Shown here: piece after piece, positions 5,701 through 6,485 of the stretch | Position numbering within the stretch: the stretch's first letter is position 1 | Layout of the letters: each line of letters opens with the position of its first letter | Notes under the pieces: generated by a model | The model's input: only the letters and a program-made list of their open reading frames with translations | Database searches by the model: none | What the model was told of the DNA's origin: nothing | Translations under genes and position numbers: made by a program | NCBI GenBank assembly: GCA_022865865.1 | Contig: JALHTN010000495.1 | Coordinates: 1 to 6,485, forward strand | DNA: 6,485 nt | Direction of reading: 5' to 3' | Origin: Anaerolineales bacterium | GTDB taxonomy: Bacteria; Chloroflexota; Anaerolineae; Anaerolineales; UBA4823

Positions 5701-6485
5701 AAAGTTATTACAACGCGGGTGAATTTGACCGATCGCTTAGCTATGCGGAAGAGGGTTTACGAATTAGCGAAGAAATTGGTAATATATGGGGCAAGGCATA
5801 TAATAATTTGTTCATCGGTCCAATATTGATTGAGCGTGGTGAGATTGACGAGAACCTGAAAGCACTGGACAACACATTAGTTTTATCAAGGCAGTCAAAT
5901 TTCGCTGCTGGAGTAGTTGCCACCCAGATGATTCAATCATGGCTCTTCGCCATGCTGGGCGATTTGGAAAACGCTAAACAATACCATGACCAGATCAAAG
6001 ACTTTGCAGCCTAATATGAGAGCTTTAGACCTCTATTTTATGTAAACCAGGCTCAAAATGAACTTTATGCTGGTGAATATGAAAAGGCTTTTAATACCTT
6101 TGATCAAGTTGGACCGGAATACAGCACCTACAGCGAGTTAATCTTCCACCCATACATTTATACCTTGCATGTCGACATCCATCTGGCCAACAATAATTAT
6201 CAACTAGCCTTGGAAACTGCGGATCATTATCTTAATTCCTTAAATCTCCACCAGGTAAAAATCTTGGTCCCTGATTTGTTAAACCAGAAAGCCAGGGCAT
6301 TAATTGGGCTTAAGCAGGTTGAACAGGCATACCAGACATTAATCGAGGCTCGATTATTAGCCACTGAGCAAAATTCGCGGCGCAGTCTGTGGGCGATACT
6401 GTTGGACATGGCCGATCTCGAAAACGATCCGCAAACTGCGAATGTGTTGCGTGATGAAGCTCGCCAGATCATTACTTATATAAGC
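5697..6485 (+). pseudogene. Fragment 5: TPR region, interrupted by TAA, continuing past window
   Basis: One frame stays open from 5697 to the window end except for TAA at 6012-6014. Before the stop are helical TPR-like pairs (YYNAGEFDRSLSYAEEGLRI, GNIWGKAYNNLF, AMLGDLENAKQY); after it the same frame continues with ELYAGEYEKAFNTFDQVGPE, NNNYQLALETADHYL, LIGLKQVEQAYQTLIEA and VLRDEARQIITYI. The last phrase resembles the C-terminal end of this protein type, so little is likely missing on the right. The stop is one substitution away from CAA or GAA. The homologous frame after the stop has no plausible start, so both halves are relics. Confidence 0.8.

Larger units (their letters stand above)
4435..6485 (+). 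pseudogene. Broken class III nucleotide cyclase - STAND ATPase - TPR gene (3' end outside window)
   Basis: Successive frames spell one multidomain protein: class III adenylate/guanylate cyclase domain (4435-5036), linker plus AfsR-like ATPase N-terminal half (5036-5700) and TPR repeats (about 5700-6485). Proteins of this architecture usually exceed 1,000 residues; only about 680 codons remain. Lesions in order are: a frame change at 4570-4575 with loss of a few residues; a -1 shift at the A6 run 5030-5035; a -1 shift at the T6 run 5501-5506; a junction near 5690-5705 where most of the ATPase C-terminal region and the first TPRs are missing; and TAA at 6012-6014 inside the TPR frame. Each change moves the frame in the same direction (1 to 0 to 2 to 1 to 0). 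The intact ancestor would have been a cytoplasmic signalling protein making cAMP or cGMP under ATPase/TPR control. It follows the zinc-finger gene by 16 nt without its own clear ribosome site. Sequencing error could explain the two homopolymer shifts but not the other lesions. Confidence 0.88.

Noticed and set aside
1..6485. Defence island, CRISPR, mobile element or attachment sites
   Set aside because: No repeat array, transposase, integrase, terminal inverted repeats or tRNA remnant is visible anywhere in the window.

Overview
The window looks like ordinary chromosomal DNA from an uncultured or environmental bacterium, most likely Chloroflexota (Anaerolineae-like). This assignment is an inference: the cyclase/ATPase/TPR remnant, the ABC ATPase remnant and the repeat membrane protein all read like families I associate with that group, and there is no taxonomic marker such as rRNA. 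I see no rRNA, tRNA, CRISPR array, transposase or phage gene.

Left part (1-1766, + strand): the 3' two thirds of a GH13 alpha-amylase-family gene, cut by the window edge, overlaps by an ATGA stop/start with a YgjP/DUF45-type zinc metallopeptidase gene. The two are probably one transcript. Next (1882-2204, + strand) is a dead ABC-transporter ATPase: its Shine-Dalgarno is intact, but the start codon is GTA, the Walker A motif is damaged, the frame is shifted and most of the gene is missing. It runs into a perfect 13-bp hairpin (2186-2220) that serves as terminator for the convergent gene.

Middle part (2252-3742, - strand): a 496-residue polytopic membrane protein made of repeated 'conserved TM helix' units, related to mechanosensitive-channel-like proteins but with no visible MscS beta-domain. 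Its start is fixed by a strong AGGAGGAG. A roughly 400-bp AT-rich divergent spacer (3743-4145) holds two short TGAAA/TTTCA dyads and no convincing gene.

Right part (4146-6485, + strand): a small intact UBP-type zinc-finger protein, then 16 nt later a large broken gene that once encoded a class III adenylate/guanylate cyclase joined to a STAND-type (AfsR-like) ATPase and TPR repeats. The broken gene carries a short deletion in the cyclase domain, two single-base frameshifts at six-base homopolymers, a large internal deletion removing the rest of the ATPase module, and a nonsense codon in the TPR part. It runs off the right edge close to its expected C-terminus.

The functional theme is weak: a carbohydrate enzyme, a peptidase, a membrane channel-like protein and a Zn-finger protein, beside two decaying genes. 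I found no convincing new defence or regulatory system. The points most worth a second look are the decay pattern (every frame change is of the same -1 class), a canonical A_AAA_AAC slippery heptamer exactly where one of those shifts is needed, and a ubiquitin-type zinc finger next to a signalling cyclase/STAND gene.
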